From the NCBI RefSeq assembly GCF_007744675.1, contig NZ_CP036269.1:6763493-6827492 (forward strand): a stretch of 64,000 nt of DNA, written 5' to 3'. Source of the stretch: Gimesia alba. Its GTDB lineage: Bacteria; Planctomycetota; Planctomycetia; Planctomycetales; Planctomycetaceae. A program made the translations under genes and the position numbers. Below are positions 37,969-48,155 of the stretch, piece by piece. Under the pieces are notes generated by a model. The model did no database searches, had not been told where the DNA came from, and worked only from the letters and a program-made list of their open reading frames with translations. The first letter of the stretch is position 1. The number at the start of each line of letters is the position of its first letter.

Positions 37969-40900
37969 TTACCGATCAATCCGGTTCAGCTCATCACCGA
38001 TTCCTAAATAACCGACTTTTTCCATTTGATCAATTAAGTCCAAACAGTGAGATTTGATTGCGCTATCCGTTGTCTGCTCATACTGACGTACGACGAGCGT
38101 TGAAATATCATGAGCAATCATCGAGCCGTGATAGGCAATATGTGTTCCTTCCTCACCAAGAAATTCCAGGATGCGTTCGGCTGCACGACAGATTATCTGT
38201 GGAAGTTCGACGTTCGACTCATCAAGAGCATGGAGAAGCCGCTGAGGCTTATTCTCAAAGCATTTACTTTCAATGAATTGAGCGATAAATCCTCCCAGTT
38301 GAAGGAGGCGATCACCCGAAACGTGGAAGAAGGCGCTGGATACTTCCTGTTGCACGGATTCAGCATTATCACTGAGGAATTCTCGTAAATGTTCGGCACA
38401 CTTATCCCCGACAATATCATGTGAAAGGTGTCTTGCATACACATCTGCCGCTGCCTGCCTCATCGTTTCATTCCCAGCACGAACTTTAGATGCATCTTCT
38501 CCAGTATCGACTTCAAACAGTTCTGCCAGAATAATTGCTCCAGCAGCATTCTCTATTGCTTTGGTATTTTCACAACTAAGTGCGAATTGCAATAAATCAC
38601 GCAACTGCTCGTAGTGAGAATAAATCGCATAGTGAATAAAGTGATTGAAAGGACGTGTAGCACATATTGCTTCAGAACCGTTGCACGCCTTAAAAAATAA
38701 ATCAACGGCTATGTCTCTTGAGAAATTAAGCAAGGGGCAAAATGCATTGATCGCACAAGTTCTAACGGAAATGATAGGGTCTTGTGATAGGGCTTCGAGC
38801 GTCGGCAATAATATTTCGAAACGCGTCTCGTCGTTGAAAAGTAGAGATGAGATTGCTTCAGCAGCTTGCCCTCGAACACAATTAATACCGTGCTGATAAG
38901 GGTCACCCCCGTGATAATAATTACCTCCTGAAGTCTGCTGCCACATTTCCGTGTCTGGATTCGGATCACTTGTAGCGTAATACATTACAATCTCTAGAAT
39001 TTGCTTGGGAAGTTGCCGCGAAGACAACAGGCCGATGCAATTAGTGATAGAAGATCCGCATGGTCGCTTTGGCAATTTGTGAAGGCGATCGATTACTTTT
39101 AAGAAGGTAGCCGTTGGTGTCTCTTCGAAGACCTTTTGATCAGCTACTTTTTCTTCTTTATTGAAGTTAGTATACCTCCCGCATAGCCCATCAAGAATGG
39201 CCGAGAAATACGTAGGACTAAGGTTCTCAGGCATCCGATCAGCGAGTGAGGCAAAGCGACCACGGTCCTTTCTCGCGAAGTCTGCGAGAAGCCAAGAGAG
39301 CTCAGCTGGCCCACCTTTTAAGCGATCGGTCGAGCCGTCATATTTCTGCATTGCCGAAATCCACTGCTCGTCTGTCATGAGTTTGGCTGTTTCCGGCGGT
39401 ATTGGTGATCCCACCTGCTTCATAAGTTCTGTATTATCCTCTTCTACGATTGCATCTGTTAGACTAGGAAACTTTCTTTCGAGTTCCTCAATCCTCAACG
39501 CTGTTTGTTTAGAGATTCTGGACACGTCAAGAGAACGAAGCACGAGCAACTCTGTGGAACCACGCCACCTGGGTGTACCTTTCTCGTACTCATCGCAATA
39601 GCCAATAATCAGTGATTCCATTTGCTTGAATAGTTTATTCGAGCAGTGTGGAGAAATTGCCCTTAACGCAGTCCGGCTTATTGCACTCTCTCCAGTTCCT
39701 TCACCATCACCCGTATAAATTCCATAACCAATATAGAATCGACGTTGATCAGCAATGAGATATTTGGCGCACTCATCAGCAAATTCTTTTGGATTATCGG
39801 TCCATGATCGAAGTAGTAAATATCCAAAGGTCTGATATGGGTATGGCATAATAGTCGCCATATATTTGCGAAAGCACTCGACATCTTGTTGAGCCAAATA
39901 TTGGAGCGCCTTTCGCAAATGGAGTAAGATTGCTTCGTCGATGTAAAATGGATCACCATTATTGTAAAGATAGGGCCACATCCGATTGAGTGCATCTTCT
40001 TTGCTCAAATCGCCCGTGTTCAGGACAGTAGTAGCTGCCCGAGGAAGCATTTGCGCAATGAAATACTCTGGTTCATTAGAAGCAACCTCGCCAACCATCA
40101 TCGCACCCGCGTGAGAATGATTCTGCTTGCAGTTGTGCAGAAAGCTCCACGATTTACCATCGTCATACTGTTCTATAGCATGGTCAAACCACGTTGCTAA
40201 AACATCAATGAAAAATGTAGGAGAGTTTTTCCCTGCATCGAAATACTGACTCCAAAAATCTCCGCCACTAACACTACTTTCGTAGTCGTCATACGCGCCG
40301 CTCGCGATGAGGCGAAGATCTATCGTTGCCATCTCATTACTAAGATGAGATTTTCCCCATGACATGACCCTCAAAATTCGCTCTCGCCAGTTGTTGTCTT
40401 CGCGATCCACATATGGTGAAATCAGTTCGGCAATTTGTGCGGATCTATAATCATGTAATCCATGGGATTCTAGAAACCAGATTGCAGCATTAATCAGTTG
40501 AGCATTGTCAGATTCGAGCCAATTATTGAATACTTGTAGCAGGTTCAGTAAGTCGAACCACCCTTCATGGTCACGCAAAGCTTGAGAAATATAACGCGAA
40601 AGTTCTCCATCCAAAACGTGTGGCTCTATCACCTCCCACTCTTTTTGTGTTGGCTTCTCAATTCGTTTAAGTTCTGACGCTACCATTTGCTTTATATGAA
40701 AACGAACCTTGGGAGACTTAAGGATCTCATATAAGTCAGAGATATATAGATCAAATTCATTTTCTCTCCGGTAAGCAAGAATTTGACGGACTTGCGCTCG
40801 ACGGAACAGATGTTGTTCCGTCGATTCTAGGAAATCGACTACACCTCGCCCCGAAATGCAAAAACGCCTAGCATATGCATAATCAAAAAATGACTCATGA

Positions 40901-42558
40901 AAAAAGCGATATTGATGCTGCTCCTGTATTTCAACAAGCACGTGCTCAGAGACCATTGCTTTGGCGTCGTCTTCCCAATCATCTGTAACTATCTTTGGAG
41001 CAAATAAAACCTGTTGTTGACTCATTTTTTGCGTCAGGGCATCAATAACCTGATTCCAATAAGGATCGCGCCCAAGGTACCTTCGAACATTCTGCCGCTT
41101 ACGTTCCCAGTATCGATCATACAATTCACCAACGGATGCGAAACTTCGTGTCGGATCGCCTTCCAGGAACAATAACAGGTGAAAGGGAACTGCCAGTATC
41201 TCAATTTGCTTGGCATCGGGGTTGAGTTGTCCATACCCAGCCAAGTCTAGGGATGCCAAAATATCGGCTTTGCATAATTTATCTAGAGTGCATTTTGTAT
41301 AGCCAGATTGTGCGTCTCCTAGACTCCGCAAACGATGATCATGTTTTAGATCGAAATCTCTGCATGCGAGAATCATCTTCATATGAGGATAGGATTGCAC
41401 CTCGTCGCATAGCTCACTAAATACTTCCCACATGCGAGGATTTCGACCTGAGACAAGACTCATTGCATCCAATTGGTCCACAACGAGAACTGAAGGAGCG
41501 TTATTAGCAATTCCTGCAAGTACAACTGCAGGAGATGTCGGTAGATCAAGTTGCTTACCGAGTTGCCTAGAAGTGTTGCAAAGTTCAAGTGAGTCCATTC
41601 GCAAGCATAAGTAAGGTGTGCTATTTTTTGAAAGATGAGACAGGCATTGAGCTAAAACACAACTTTTTCCGAATCCTCCTGGTGCCACCAGTAGAGCTCC
41701 GCGTGAAGCATCATCTGTCAAAGTGTCAATAATCTGTTGGGTGGCTTCCCGAGAAATTTGAGCCGAGTTAATGAGCTCGTTTTCAGCCACTGAAAGGTAA
41801 CGATTGTTGATCGCCTTCACAGTTTCATTTATAGATTTGTCGGACTTCCAATCACGTAATCCTATCTGATTTTCCATAAGGACTTGGGTCAAGTCATCAT
41901 GGTCAATCCTCCGCCCAAGGTTATTTAGGATGTACTCTGCAAGCATTCTTCGTACATCGCCTGGCTTCAAATTAGAACCATCCGTACTATAAAAGAGCTC
42001 GTCAATTCTTCGGTCTACGGTTCGAGTTAGATCACGATGTCCTCGTGGGATTACTTCTAATGCCTTCAATGCTTTGAATGCAAATTCCTGATAATCATCG
42101 AACATTGGAATGATGTGTTTTATAAATTCAGATTGTAGTTTCGCAGAAGAAGAAAGAGCCGTTCTGAATTCTTGAACGTTAGTTGGAACATCTGCTCGCT
42201 CCGACAATTCACGAAGTTCGTTAGCACCAGTTGATGAAATGAAGCATATTCGCGCATTTGGACACTTACGACATTTTTCAAATAAGTCTCCAAGAATGCT
42301 GCGCCCAGTTGATTTGTCTCTTCGACATAAGTCCGCAATTGACCAATCACCACCTTGTTTCTGCCGCTTGACGGAATGAAACTGAGAAGAGTCATCATGA
42401 TTTGTTAGGTGGAATTCGACCCCCATCGAATCGTTGCCGAACGCTTCGCAGGTGATCGACTTAAATGTTCCAACAACGACATCAATGACTGCTTCAACAG
42501 TCCAAATCGCTTCGTACTGGTTTCCAAGTTTGTCAGATTCACCACCGGGTCGAGGCAT
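37969..42558 (-). CDS. Nuclease-STAND NTPase-repeat protein, Avs-like defence candidate
   Basis: 1529 residues in three parts. (i) Residues 1-160: a PD-(D/E)xK-type nuclease domain (LGNQYEAIWTVEAVIDVV, acidic CEAFGND and GVEF, then the lysine of HSVKRQ at 64), as in Mrr/Cap4-like effectors. (ii) About 265-560: a STAND NTPase with Walker A APGGFGKS (292-299), Walker B VLVVDQLDAMS (358-367) and a winged-helix-like segment. (iii) The remaining ~950 residues are HEAT/TPR-like helical repeats suited to recognising a target. This order matches Avs (AVAST) anti-phage proteins, which sense conserved phage proteins and degrade DNA. It is a single gene with no partner, between a toxin-antitoxin pair and conjugation-like genes. 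Confidence 0.8.
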   Translation of the reverse strand: MPRPGGESDKLGNQYEAIWTVEAVIDVVVGTFKSITCEAFGNDSMGVEFHLTNHDDSSQFHSVKRQKQGGDWSIADLCRRDKSTGRSILGDLFEKCRKCPNARICFISSTGANELRELSERADVPTNVQEFRTALSSSAKLQSEFIKHIIPMFDDYQEFAFKALKALEVIPRGHRDLTRTVDRRIDELFYSTDGSNLKPGDVRRMLAEYILNNLGRRIDHDDLTQVLMENQIGLRDWKSDKSINETVKAINNRYLSVAENELINSAQISREATQQIIDTLTDDASRGALLVAPGGFGKSCVLAQCLSHLSKNSTPYLCLRMDSLELCNTSRQLGKQLDLPTSPAVVLAGIANNAPSVLVVDQLDAMSLVSGRNPRMWEVFSELCDEVQSYPHMKMILACRDFDLKHDHRLRSLGDAQSGYTKCTLDKLCKADILASLDLAGYGQLNPDAKQIEILAVPFHLLLFLEGDPTRSFASVGELYDRYWERKRQNVRRYLGRDPYWNQVIDALTQKMSQQQVLFAPKIVTDDWEDDAKAMVSEHVLVEIQEQHQYRFFHESFFDYAYARRFCISGRGVVDFLESTEQHLFRRAQVRQILAYRRENEFDLYISDLYEILKSPKVRFHIKQMVASELKRIEKPTQKEWEVIEPHVLDGELSRYISQALRDHEGWFDLLNLLQVFNNWLESDNAQLINAAIWFLESHGLHDYRSAQIAELISPYVDREDNNWRERILRVMSWGKSHLSNEMATIDLRLIASGAYDDYESSVSGGDFWSQYFDAGKNSPTFFIDVLATWFDHAIEQYDDGKSWSFLHNCKQNHSHAGAMMVGEVASNEPEYFIAQMLPRAATTVLNTGDLSKEDALNRMWPYLYNNGDPFYIDEAILLHLRKALQYLAQQDVECFRKYMATIMPYPYQTFGYLLLRSWTDNPKEFADECAKYLIADQRRFYIGYGIYTGDGEGTGESAISRTALRAISPHCSNKLFKQMESLIIGYCDEYEKGTPRWRGSTELLVLRSLDVSRISKQTALRIEELERKFPSLTDAIVEEDNTELMKQVGSPIPPETAKLMTDEQWISAMQKYDGSTDRLKGGPAELSWLLADFARKDRGRFASLADRMPENLSPTYFSAILDGLCGRYTNFNKEEKVADQKVFEETPTATFLKVIDRLHKLPKRPCGSSITNCIGLLSSRQLPKQILEIVMYYATSDPNPDTEMWQQTSGGNYYHGGDPYQHGINCVRGQAAEAISSLLFNDETRFEILLPTLEALSQDPIISVRTCAINAFCPLLNFSRDIAVDLFFKACNGSEAICATRPFNHFIHYAIYSHYEQLRDLLQFALSCENTKAIENAAGAIILAELFEVDTGEDASKVRAGNETMRQAAADVYARHLSHDIVGDKCAEHLREFLSDNAESVQQEVSSAFFHVSGDRLLQLGGFIAQFIESKCFENKPQRLLHALDESNVELPQIICRAAERILEFLGEEGTHIAYHGSMIAHDISTLVVRQYEQTTDSAIKSHCLDLIDQMEKVGYLGIGDELNRIDR

Positions 42559-42716
42559 ATCACTTTCAAGTATTTGATTTTATAACCAAGGAGCCAGTTA
42601 CTGATTCACAAAATTAAATTATACCGTTGCCAATGTGCCTAGGAAATGCAAACTACACCATAGTTAAGCCCTTCGCACAAGTGACAATAACTATGATTGG
42701 GGCATAAAATCCCTGC

Positions 42717-43139
42717 ATGCGCAAGACTTCTCGTCACATCAGAGAGGACAACCCGCTCGATAGCTACGCACCCAAGCTGTTTGAACAACATCCGGCGAGT
42801 TCGGATATCGGTATCGCGATCCGTCGTGGTGATGCACGGCTCCGCCTTCAGGAAATCAGGCAAGCTGAAGCGGCTGTAAAACATCAGGAAGCACTCAATA
42901 CACAAATTAACGATAACATCGCACATGAACAGGCAGAACACCAACTCAATATGCAATATCTGATTCAATTCGGCGTTCGCGCTGATGAACGGTCTCAGTT
43001 TCAGCAAGTACTGGAGCAGATCACCGAACATGGAGGACTCTCGCTCCGAGAAGCAGCGAACCTGACACACGCGATCACTCAACGGAACGGATCAGAGGAT
43101 TTTTCTGGATCATCACTGGTCACTTCCGGTTTGACCTGA
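42717..43139 (+). CDS. Small coiled-coil protein convergent with the ATPase
   Basis: 140 residues, rich in Gln, Glu, Ala and His (EIRQAEAAVKHQEALNTQINDNIAHEQAEHQLNMQYLIQFG), forming a probable coiled coil; the N-terminus is polar. Its last 60 bases overlap the 3' end of the opposing ATPase gene. No ribosome binding site is clear. Not recognised. It might be real because its composition is unlike a shadow frame, but confidence is modest. Confidence 0.45.
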   Translation: MRKTSRHIREDNPLDSYAPKLFEQHPASSDIGIAIRRGDARLRLQEIRQAEAAVKHQEALNTQINDNIAHEQAEHQLNMQYLIQFGVRADERSQFQQVLEQITEHGGLSLREAANLTHAITQRNGSEDFSGSSLVTSGLT

Positions 43140-44839
43140 TAATCCTGATCGGACAGCTGTATCGGTGGCACTTGCAGGAGTTGTTTACGGTACTGTTCGA
43201 TTTCCCGATCTGCTTCGGAGGCTGAGATGAAAAAATCTGACTCAAAGTTCTTTTCGATGAGTGCATCGACAGCCTCCCGCAGCTGAGGAGAGTCGTATAT
43301 CGGCAAATAATCGACATTCACGAAATGCACATCAGGGTCACCGGCAAACATGCCAAACGCTTCCCCCGTCTGCAATCCACGTATCTGCTTGCCCCATTGC
43401 AGGGACTGCTCTTCAAAACTTTCGTAGGTGATGTTGCTGATCTCCTCGAACGTATCATGGATCGGTACATTCGACTCACTGCGTCCGGAGGTGTTCCCTG
43501 TACTGTCAGCGTGCGTATGACCTTTTGAAGTAGAAGAGTTCCTGCCATCTTTTTTAGATTTTGTCGGGCGATATGTTTCTGGTGGAATTGATTCGCCGCT
43601 GGACTGACTGTAACCGGTTGAATTTTGTTCCATATTGGAAGTCGATCTGGTACTGGTGCTCGATTCCGTTTCGAGCCATTCTTTGCGGTAACCGATAATC
43701 AACTGTTTTTTGCTCTTGAGTATGTCTTTGATTTTTCTGGATTCATACGTCAGTTTGGTCAGTTCATCCGCAATGATGTCGGCATCCCGGGCATTGTTGG
43801 CAAACATCAGCCGGCTACGGGCTTGCCAGATCATCTGCGTCAAATCCACGTCTTCCCGATCCAGTTGTGCAAAAGATTGATGGGCCAGAATCAACCTCAG
43901 TCCCATTTGCCTGACAGTAGGGAGGGCATCCTCAATATCAACGGAGACATACTTTTGGAACTCATCCATTACAACATAAGTCGGATCAACGGCCTGTTTT
44001 CCTGCATTCGTTGAAAGTCGACTGGCAGTCTCCACGATTTCATTGAGAGCCAAAGCACCAATCGTATCAGCAACGAATCCAGGAAGCCTTCCGTATTTTC
44101 CCAGGTTGAGAATGACGATCCTTCGTTCTTTGATAAAACGCTCGCAATCAAAGAGGCTTCGTGTACAGCCAAACATACGACGCAGGTTGGTGGATTCAAA
44201 AAACGGGTCCAGTCGATTGCGTGTCGATTCCAGAATCCGTACCGCTTCACTGCCACGTGCTCCCAGAATATCATTCCAATGAAAGCGGATATCGCCAGGG
44301 ATCCGGTTCAGAATGGCTTCATGCTCCGGAGATCCAGGATGCAACAGATGTTTGCACATCGCTATGGGTAGCCCCATCATCGCTGCCGCACAAAAGGCCT
44401 TGTATGTCCACTGCAATAAACGGGGTTGCTGAGAAACATCCTGAGCTGCCCAGGCCCGCAGCACAATGTCGACTGAGCGCATGGTCTGGTAATAGCGGTT
44501 CGCTTCAGACGTATGCGAAAGTGGATTGAATGGCATAATGATGTCTTCCCGCGCTGGCTCGATATAAACCAGGCGATCCCGCACATGCTGTGGACAAATT
44601 CGTTCATTGGCCATCCAACCGAGTAAATCCCGGGACAAATTGCCCATGGGATCAATTAGAAAGAGAGCACACATCTCTGATCGTGGCTGCATCAAAATCG
44701 GCCGTAATAATGTCTGAATGGCGGTCGACTTTCCTGAACCGGTAGCTCCAATTAAGTGAAAATGCGTACGAAACTGATCCGGTTCAATATTGATCTGAGA
44801 ATCAGTCAACCGGTCTACTCCGAGCTGAATAGGAATCAT
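43079..44839 (-). CDS. VirD4/TraD-like DNA-pumping ATPase
   Basis: 586 residues with CAGGAG upstream. Walker A GATGSGKST near residue 30 (FHLIGATGSGKSTAIQTLL), Walker B YVVMDEFQKYVS, a LAHQSFAQL sensor-like segment and ARSRLMFANNARDADIIADEL. These are typical of conjugative coupling-protein and FtsK-related ATPases that use a hexameric ring to move DNA through a membrane channel. There is no N-terminal membrane segment; the membrane protein encoded next upstream could anchor it. The C-terminal 200 residues are polar and low-complexity (SSTSTRSTSNMEQNSTG). It suggests that element A can be transferred or packaged. Confidence 0.78.
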   Translation of the reverse strand: MIPIQLGVDRLTDSQINIEPDQFRTHFHLIGATGSGKSTAIQTLLRPILMQPRSEMCALFLIDPMGNLSRDLLGWMANERICPQHVRDRLVYIEPAREDIIMPFNPLSHTSEANRYYQTMRSVDIVLRAWAAQDVSQQPRLLQWTYKAFCAAAMMGLPIAMCKHLLHPGSPEHEAILNRIPGDIRFHWNDILGARGSEAVRILESTRNRLDPFFESTNLRRMFGCTRSLFDCERFIKERRIVILNLGKYGRLPGFVADTIGALALNEIVETASRLSTNAGKQAVDPTYVVMDEFQKYVSVDIEDALPTVRQMGLRLILAHQSFAQLDREDVDLTQMIWQARSRLMFANNARDADIIADELTKLTYESRKIKDILKSKKQLIIGYRKEWLETESSTSTRSTSNMEQNSTGYSQSSGESIPPETYRPTKSKKDGRNSSTSKGHTHADSTGNTSGRSESNVPIHDTFEEISNITYESFEEQSLQWGKQIRGLQTGEAFGMFAGDPDVHFVNVDYLPIYDSPQLREAVDALIEKNFESDFFISASEADREIEQYRKQLLQVPPIQLSDQDYQVKPEVTSDDPEKSSDPFR

Positions 44840-44862
44840 GACAATCTCCTGATCATTGCAGG

Positions 44863-45714
44863 TTAGTGATTACGTGATAAAAATGCTCGAATCAGTCCTT
44901 CCTCCTGTGCACTGAGCGAAGCTTGAATCGTCTGAAGAGTGATTGGATCGTATTCGAGTTTTTCAATCTCGATTCTCTGTTCTCGAAAATAGAGAGCAAT
45001 TTCCTGCAACGAGTTAAAATTAGTCTGGCCATTTGGTTCTCTGCCGAGTGACTGAGCAATCATCTCCTTGAGTAATTCACCCCGTTTCTCCACCATTTCT
45101 GCGGAATACTGGTCGGAGAGATATTCATGAAAATAAGCTTCCAATCGTTCCGGCTTGAGCTTATCTCTCAATTCCAGGGCATGTTGGTCGTATAGTAATT
45201 GACATTGAAGGCGTACTTCCTCCCGTCGACGCTGCTGATCCTCTTGATATTGTTTCCTGCGTTCTGCTTCTTGCTGCTGTTGTTCTTGTTCGGGCTTTCT
45301 CCGTCTTAATTCAGCTTCTCTCTCTTTTTGACTTCGCTTCCGTTCTTGTTCCAGTTTCTTTTCTTGTAAACGCTCACGTCGTTTTCTCAGGAAAGATCTC
45401 AAGCGTTCTACACCAGCCCCAATTGTTTGTTCATAAAGCGAAAAGAGTATGGGAAGCAAGATCCAGCAAAGTCCCAGTGCCATGCCAGCGACTACCAAGG
45501 CCGTGGTCACCGTCCCACCAAACTGATAGGGATCAATCACATCTCCAGTAAGAATTTCTACACCAATCATCAATACAAACAGGAAAGAGGCGATCCGTTT
45601 GCTCCAGAGGTCAGCTTTTGAATTCGACTTCACGCACAGCTGTCCGACATAAAGAAAAATCAGTGCCGGAAACAACAAACTGAATAAGTCGGTATCACTG
45701 AATAATGAGTCCAT
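44863..45714 (-). CDS. Membrane protein with long coiled coil
   Basis: 283 residues from ATG 45714 (GAAGG upstream); an extension to 45789 is less likely. Three hydrophobic segments in the first 115 residues (LLFPALIFLYVGQLCV, IASFLFVLMIGVEILTG, ALVVAGMALGLCWILLPILF) precede a very charged coiled coil of about 80 residues (RKRRERLQEKKLEQERKRSQKEREAELRRRKPEQEQQQQEAERRK) and a short helical C-terminus. It ends 23 bp before the ATPase gene on the same strand, so it may be the membrane base or anchor for it. No family is recognised. Confidence 0.7.
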   Translation of the reverse strand: MDSLFSDTDLFSLLFPALIFLYVGQLCVKSNSKADLWSKRIASFLFVLMIGVEILTGDVIDPYQFGGTVTTALVVAGMALGLCWILLPILFSLYEQTIGAGVERLRSFLRKRRERLQEKKLEQERKRSQKEREAELRRRKPEQEQQQQEAERRKQYQEDQQRRREEVRLQCQLLYDQHALELRDKLKPERLEAYFHEYLSDQYSAEMVEKRGELLKEMIAQSLGREPNGQTNFNSLQEIALYFREQRIEIEKLEYDPITLQTIQASLSAQEEGLIRAFLSRNH

Positions 45715-45804
45715 CTTTATCGCCTTCGATGAAAGATTCCCAAGCGTAAAAAAAATGCTGCCGATATCTGATTCGAATATTGGCAGCATTTCTGGTTCAA
45801 AAAG

Positions 45805-46281
45805 TTATTTTGAAATCGAATCCTTCGTTTTCTTCTGGAATCTCATTTTTTGATTCACAGGCCATCCAATCAGGTTTTTCACATCGTCACTGGTATAGTA
45901 AATTTCCAGCTCTCCTGAGCGGGTCACTTTTGCGTGAAATACGACTGTATAATCAACATTTCGCTTGCTGGACTCCTTTCCCCTGTTTTCAAAAAGTTCG
46001 GTCAGCCGTGCAAATTCACAATAGATGAGTTTTTCATCTCCTTTCTGCTCGACCGAATACAGTCCTCCAAGTTGCTTGATCTCAAAATAAGGCTTTCCAG
46101 ACGGATTTTTACCCACTCTAGTAAACATAAACGAAACCGTTTTCAATTTTGAATTCCGTCCAAACAACTGCATGTTGAGCTGCAGATACTGATCATTACT
46201 TTTGTGAACCCAGTTCCCTGGCTCTATTTGATCAAGTCCTTGAAAATTCCCCAGAGCAACGGCGATGATGATGGCATACAT
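45805..46281 (-). CDS. Hypothetical beta-rich protein, possibly exported
   Basis: 158 residues with AAAGGAAG upstream. A short hydrophobic N-terminus (MYAIIIAVALGNF) is followed by beta-strand-like sequence (LNMQLFGRNSKLKTVSFMFTRVGKNPSGKPYFEIKQLGGLYSVEQKGDEKLIYCEFARL). It reads like a small domain that handles a lipocalin-like or TIGR03067-type fold, but I cannot name it. It is part of the minus-strand operon 47137-43079. Confidence 0.6.
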   Translation of the reverse strand: MYAIIIAVALGNFQGLDQIEPGNWVHKSNDQYLQLNMQLFGRNSKLKTVSFMFTRVGKNPSGKPYFEIKQLGGLYSVEQKGDEKLIYCEFARLTELFENRGKESSKRNVDYTVVFHAKVTRSGELEIYYTSDDVKNLIGWPVNQKMRFQKKTKDSISK

Positions 46282-46348
46282 GGTAACTTCCTTTCTTGGT
46301 TCTAATTCTCTATGGAACGTCTGTAACAGGTATGAAGCTTTGGATGGT

Positions 46349-47137
46349 TTATTTACTGAGATGCAGCTTGCAGCCAGTGGGAAGAGAATTGAGTAGTCCG
46401 GTTGATTTCAGAAGAACCTCGACAGGAACATCTTTCATCACAACGGTATCACCCAATCCGATAAATCCGGTGGAATAGACCGTTTTAATATCCCCAACGC
46501 CGGAAAGCTTTTGCAGAAAACCATAGGGTTCGTGCCGGACGATAGTCGGCTCTCCTTGAGAATTAACAAAAAAACCTTCTACCACTGAAAGGGTGATTCG
46601 ATTTTTGGGGACAGTCCGTCCATCCAAAGGAATGAAAATGTCAGCTCCCTTTTTCTCATAGCGGGTATCCAGGGACCATGTAATACCGTTAAGACTTTTC
46701 TTACCGGAATATTTTCTGGTAAAACCAAGACGCAAAACCAAGTTCTCATCATCGTCCGGATCCCCCAGAAACTGATAAAAGCCCTTCCAGGATTCATAGG
46801 TGGTTTGATTTGTGTTCCCGTCATTTTCAGTTGCTTTGAGAATCCATGCTTTTCCTTCATCCCAAGCCTCTACTGGTTTTAACGAGAGAATCGTGGAAAC
46901 TGTTGAATTGTATTTCGAAGGCTGAGAAGCTCCGTAGCGAGTTGTACGACGGTTTGTTGATTGATCGTTATCTGCAAAGGTTGATCTGTTGTAATCTGTA
47001 TGGGTGATGCTGTAGGCGCAAGCCCAGTCTCGATCGACCAATGATCTGGCATTGTAGATCGGCTTACTCTCTGCAAAAGCGATAAGTGACTGTGATGCAA
47101 ATGAAAATACTACTGTGATAAAAAAGAATCGTGACAT
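46349..47137 (-). CDS. Secreted hypothetical protein
   Basis: 262 residues from ATG 47137, which follows CAGGAGAAG; the longer frame to 47206 hides the signal peptide. Signal: MSRFFFITVVFSFASQSLIAFAES with an AFA-E cleavage site. The mature part is beta-rich with repeated Gly and aromatic turns and no catalytic motif that I can name. It is the first gene of the minus-strand operon leading to the membrane coiled-coil protein and the ATPase, so it may be an envelope component of the same apparatus. Confidence 0.65.
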   Translation of the reverse strand: MSRFFFITVVFSFASQSLIAFAESKPIYNARSLVDRDWACAYSITHTDYNRSTFADNDQSTNRRTTRYGASQPSKYNSTVSTILSLKPVEAWDEGKAWILKATENDGNTNQTTYESWKGFYQFLGDPDDDENLVLRLGFTRKYSGKKSLNGITWSLDTRYEKKGADIFIPLDGRTVPKNRITLSVVEGFFVNSQGEPTIVRHEPYGFLQKLSGVGDIKTVYSTGFIGLGDTVVMKDVPVEVLLKSTGLLNSLPTGCKLHLSK

Positions 47138-47555
47138 TGTCTTCTCCTGTTTTGAATCGATGTTGTTGTGAAATGGGTATGTCATAAACTGAGTTGTTTC
47201 AGTCAAACCTGATTCATTTTCTCTTGCCAGAAAGGGAGCCAGTTGAGCTCACTTGTTTTAACATCGAGTTAAATCCTCAGTTTCAGGCTCCCGAGAACTA
47301 ACTTGACGACGGGTAAGGCGACCGTTTCTCGATTGAATAGTTCGGTTTCGGTGGAAAGAGTTCTCACGAAAGCAGCTGTAATCAGGATCAATGGCATTGT
47401 TCTTTCCTCTTTCTTGGGACAAAATGTTCATCATGGAGCCTTAGGTTCATTTCCAAGGTCTCCCCCTATTTGACCAATTGGAGGAACAGTTTTTTTGAGG
47501 ACAGTAAAACATGGCTTTTCACAAATTTTCTGAAATAGTTTCTGGATGTTGATCA
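47138..47555. other. Divergent intergenic region before the sigma factor
   Basis: No gene is supported. It should contain the divergent promoters of the minus-strand secreted protein and the ECF sigma factor gene. Confidence 0.4.
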
Positions 47556-48149
47556 ATGGACTCCACATCCACTTTTCAGCAAGTCATGAAACGCTTGGGA
47601 ACAGGAGACGAGCAGGCTGCCGATGAGATTTTTCAGCGATTTACAGGCAGATTACTGCTCTTGGCACGCTCCCGCCTCAATGCGAGGTTGCAACAGAAAG
47701 TAGATCCGGAAGATATTCTCCAGTCGGTTTATCAGAGTTTCTTTCGTCGAAATCAAAGTGATGATTTCGATCTGGAAAGTTGGGATGGGCTTTGGGCTTT
47801 GTTAGTCACAATCACCGTACGAAAATGTGCTAAACAGGCTCGGTACTTCCGAGGAAAGAAACGAGACATTTCACGTGAAGACGCCATCGATCGTCCAGAA
47901 ATTGAAAATCAGGCAATAGGAGGATGGGAGTTAATTTCTCGTGAGCCCACTTCCGAGCAGGCAGTTTTACTGACGGAAATCGTTGATCACTTAATGCGCC
48001 CTTTTGATGAACAGGGACAAACCATGATTTCCATGCGTCTTCAGGGATTTCGTGAGCGGGAAATCAGTCAGGAAGTCAACCGAAGCGAACGGACCGTACG
48101 TAGGATATTAAGCCGGGCCAGGACAGAACTCGTTGAATTGCTGGAGTAG
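47556..48149 (+). CDS. ECF-type RNA polymerase sigma factor
   Basis: 197 residues. Region 2 (QVMKRLGTGDEQAADEIFQRFTGRLLLLARSRLN...DPEDILQSVYQSFFRR) and region 4 (FDEQGQTMISMRLQGFREREISQEVNRSERTVRRILSRARTEL) are intact. It belongs to the planctomycete group whose gene is paired with a membrane Ser/Thr kinase, which here starts 6 bases after its stop. In that group the kinase is thought to control the sigma factor in place of an anti-sigma factor; this is known for relatives and inferred here. Confidence 0.9.
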   Translation: MDSTSTFQQVMKRLGTGDEQAADEIFQRFTGRLLLLARSRLNARLQQKVDPEDILQSVYQSFFRRNQSDDFDLESWDGLWALLVTITVRKCAKQARYFRGKKRDISREDAIDRPEIENQAIGGWELISREPTSEQAVLLTEIVDHLMRPFDEQGQTMISMRLQGFREREISQEVNRSERTVRRILSRARTELVELLE

Positions 48150-48155
48150 TACGTA

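Noticed and set aside
42639..43082. 147-codon frame opposite the small coiled-coil gene
   Set aside because: Cys/Leu-rich, no ribosome binding site, and the plus-strand frame has the more protein-like sequence.
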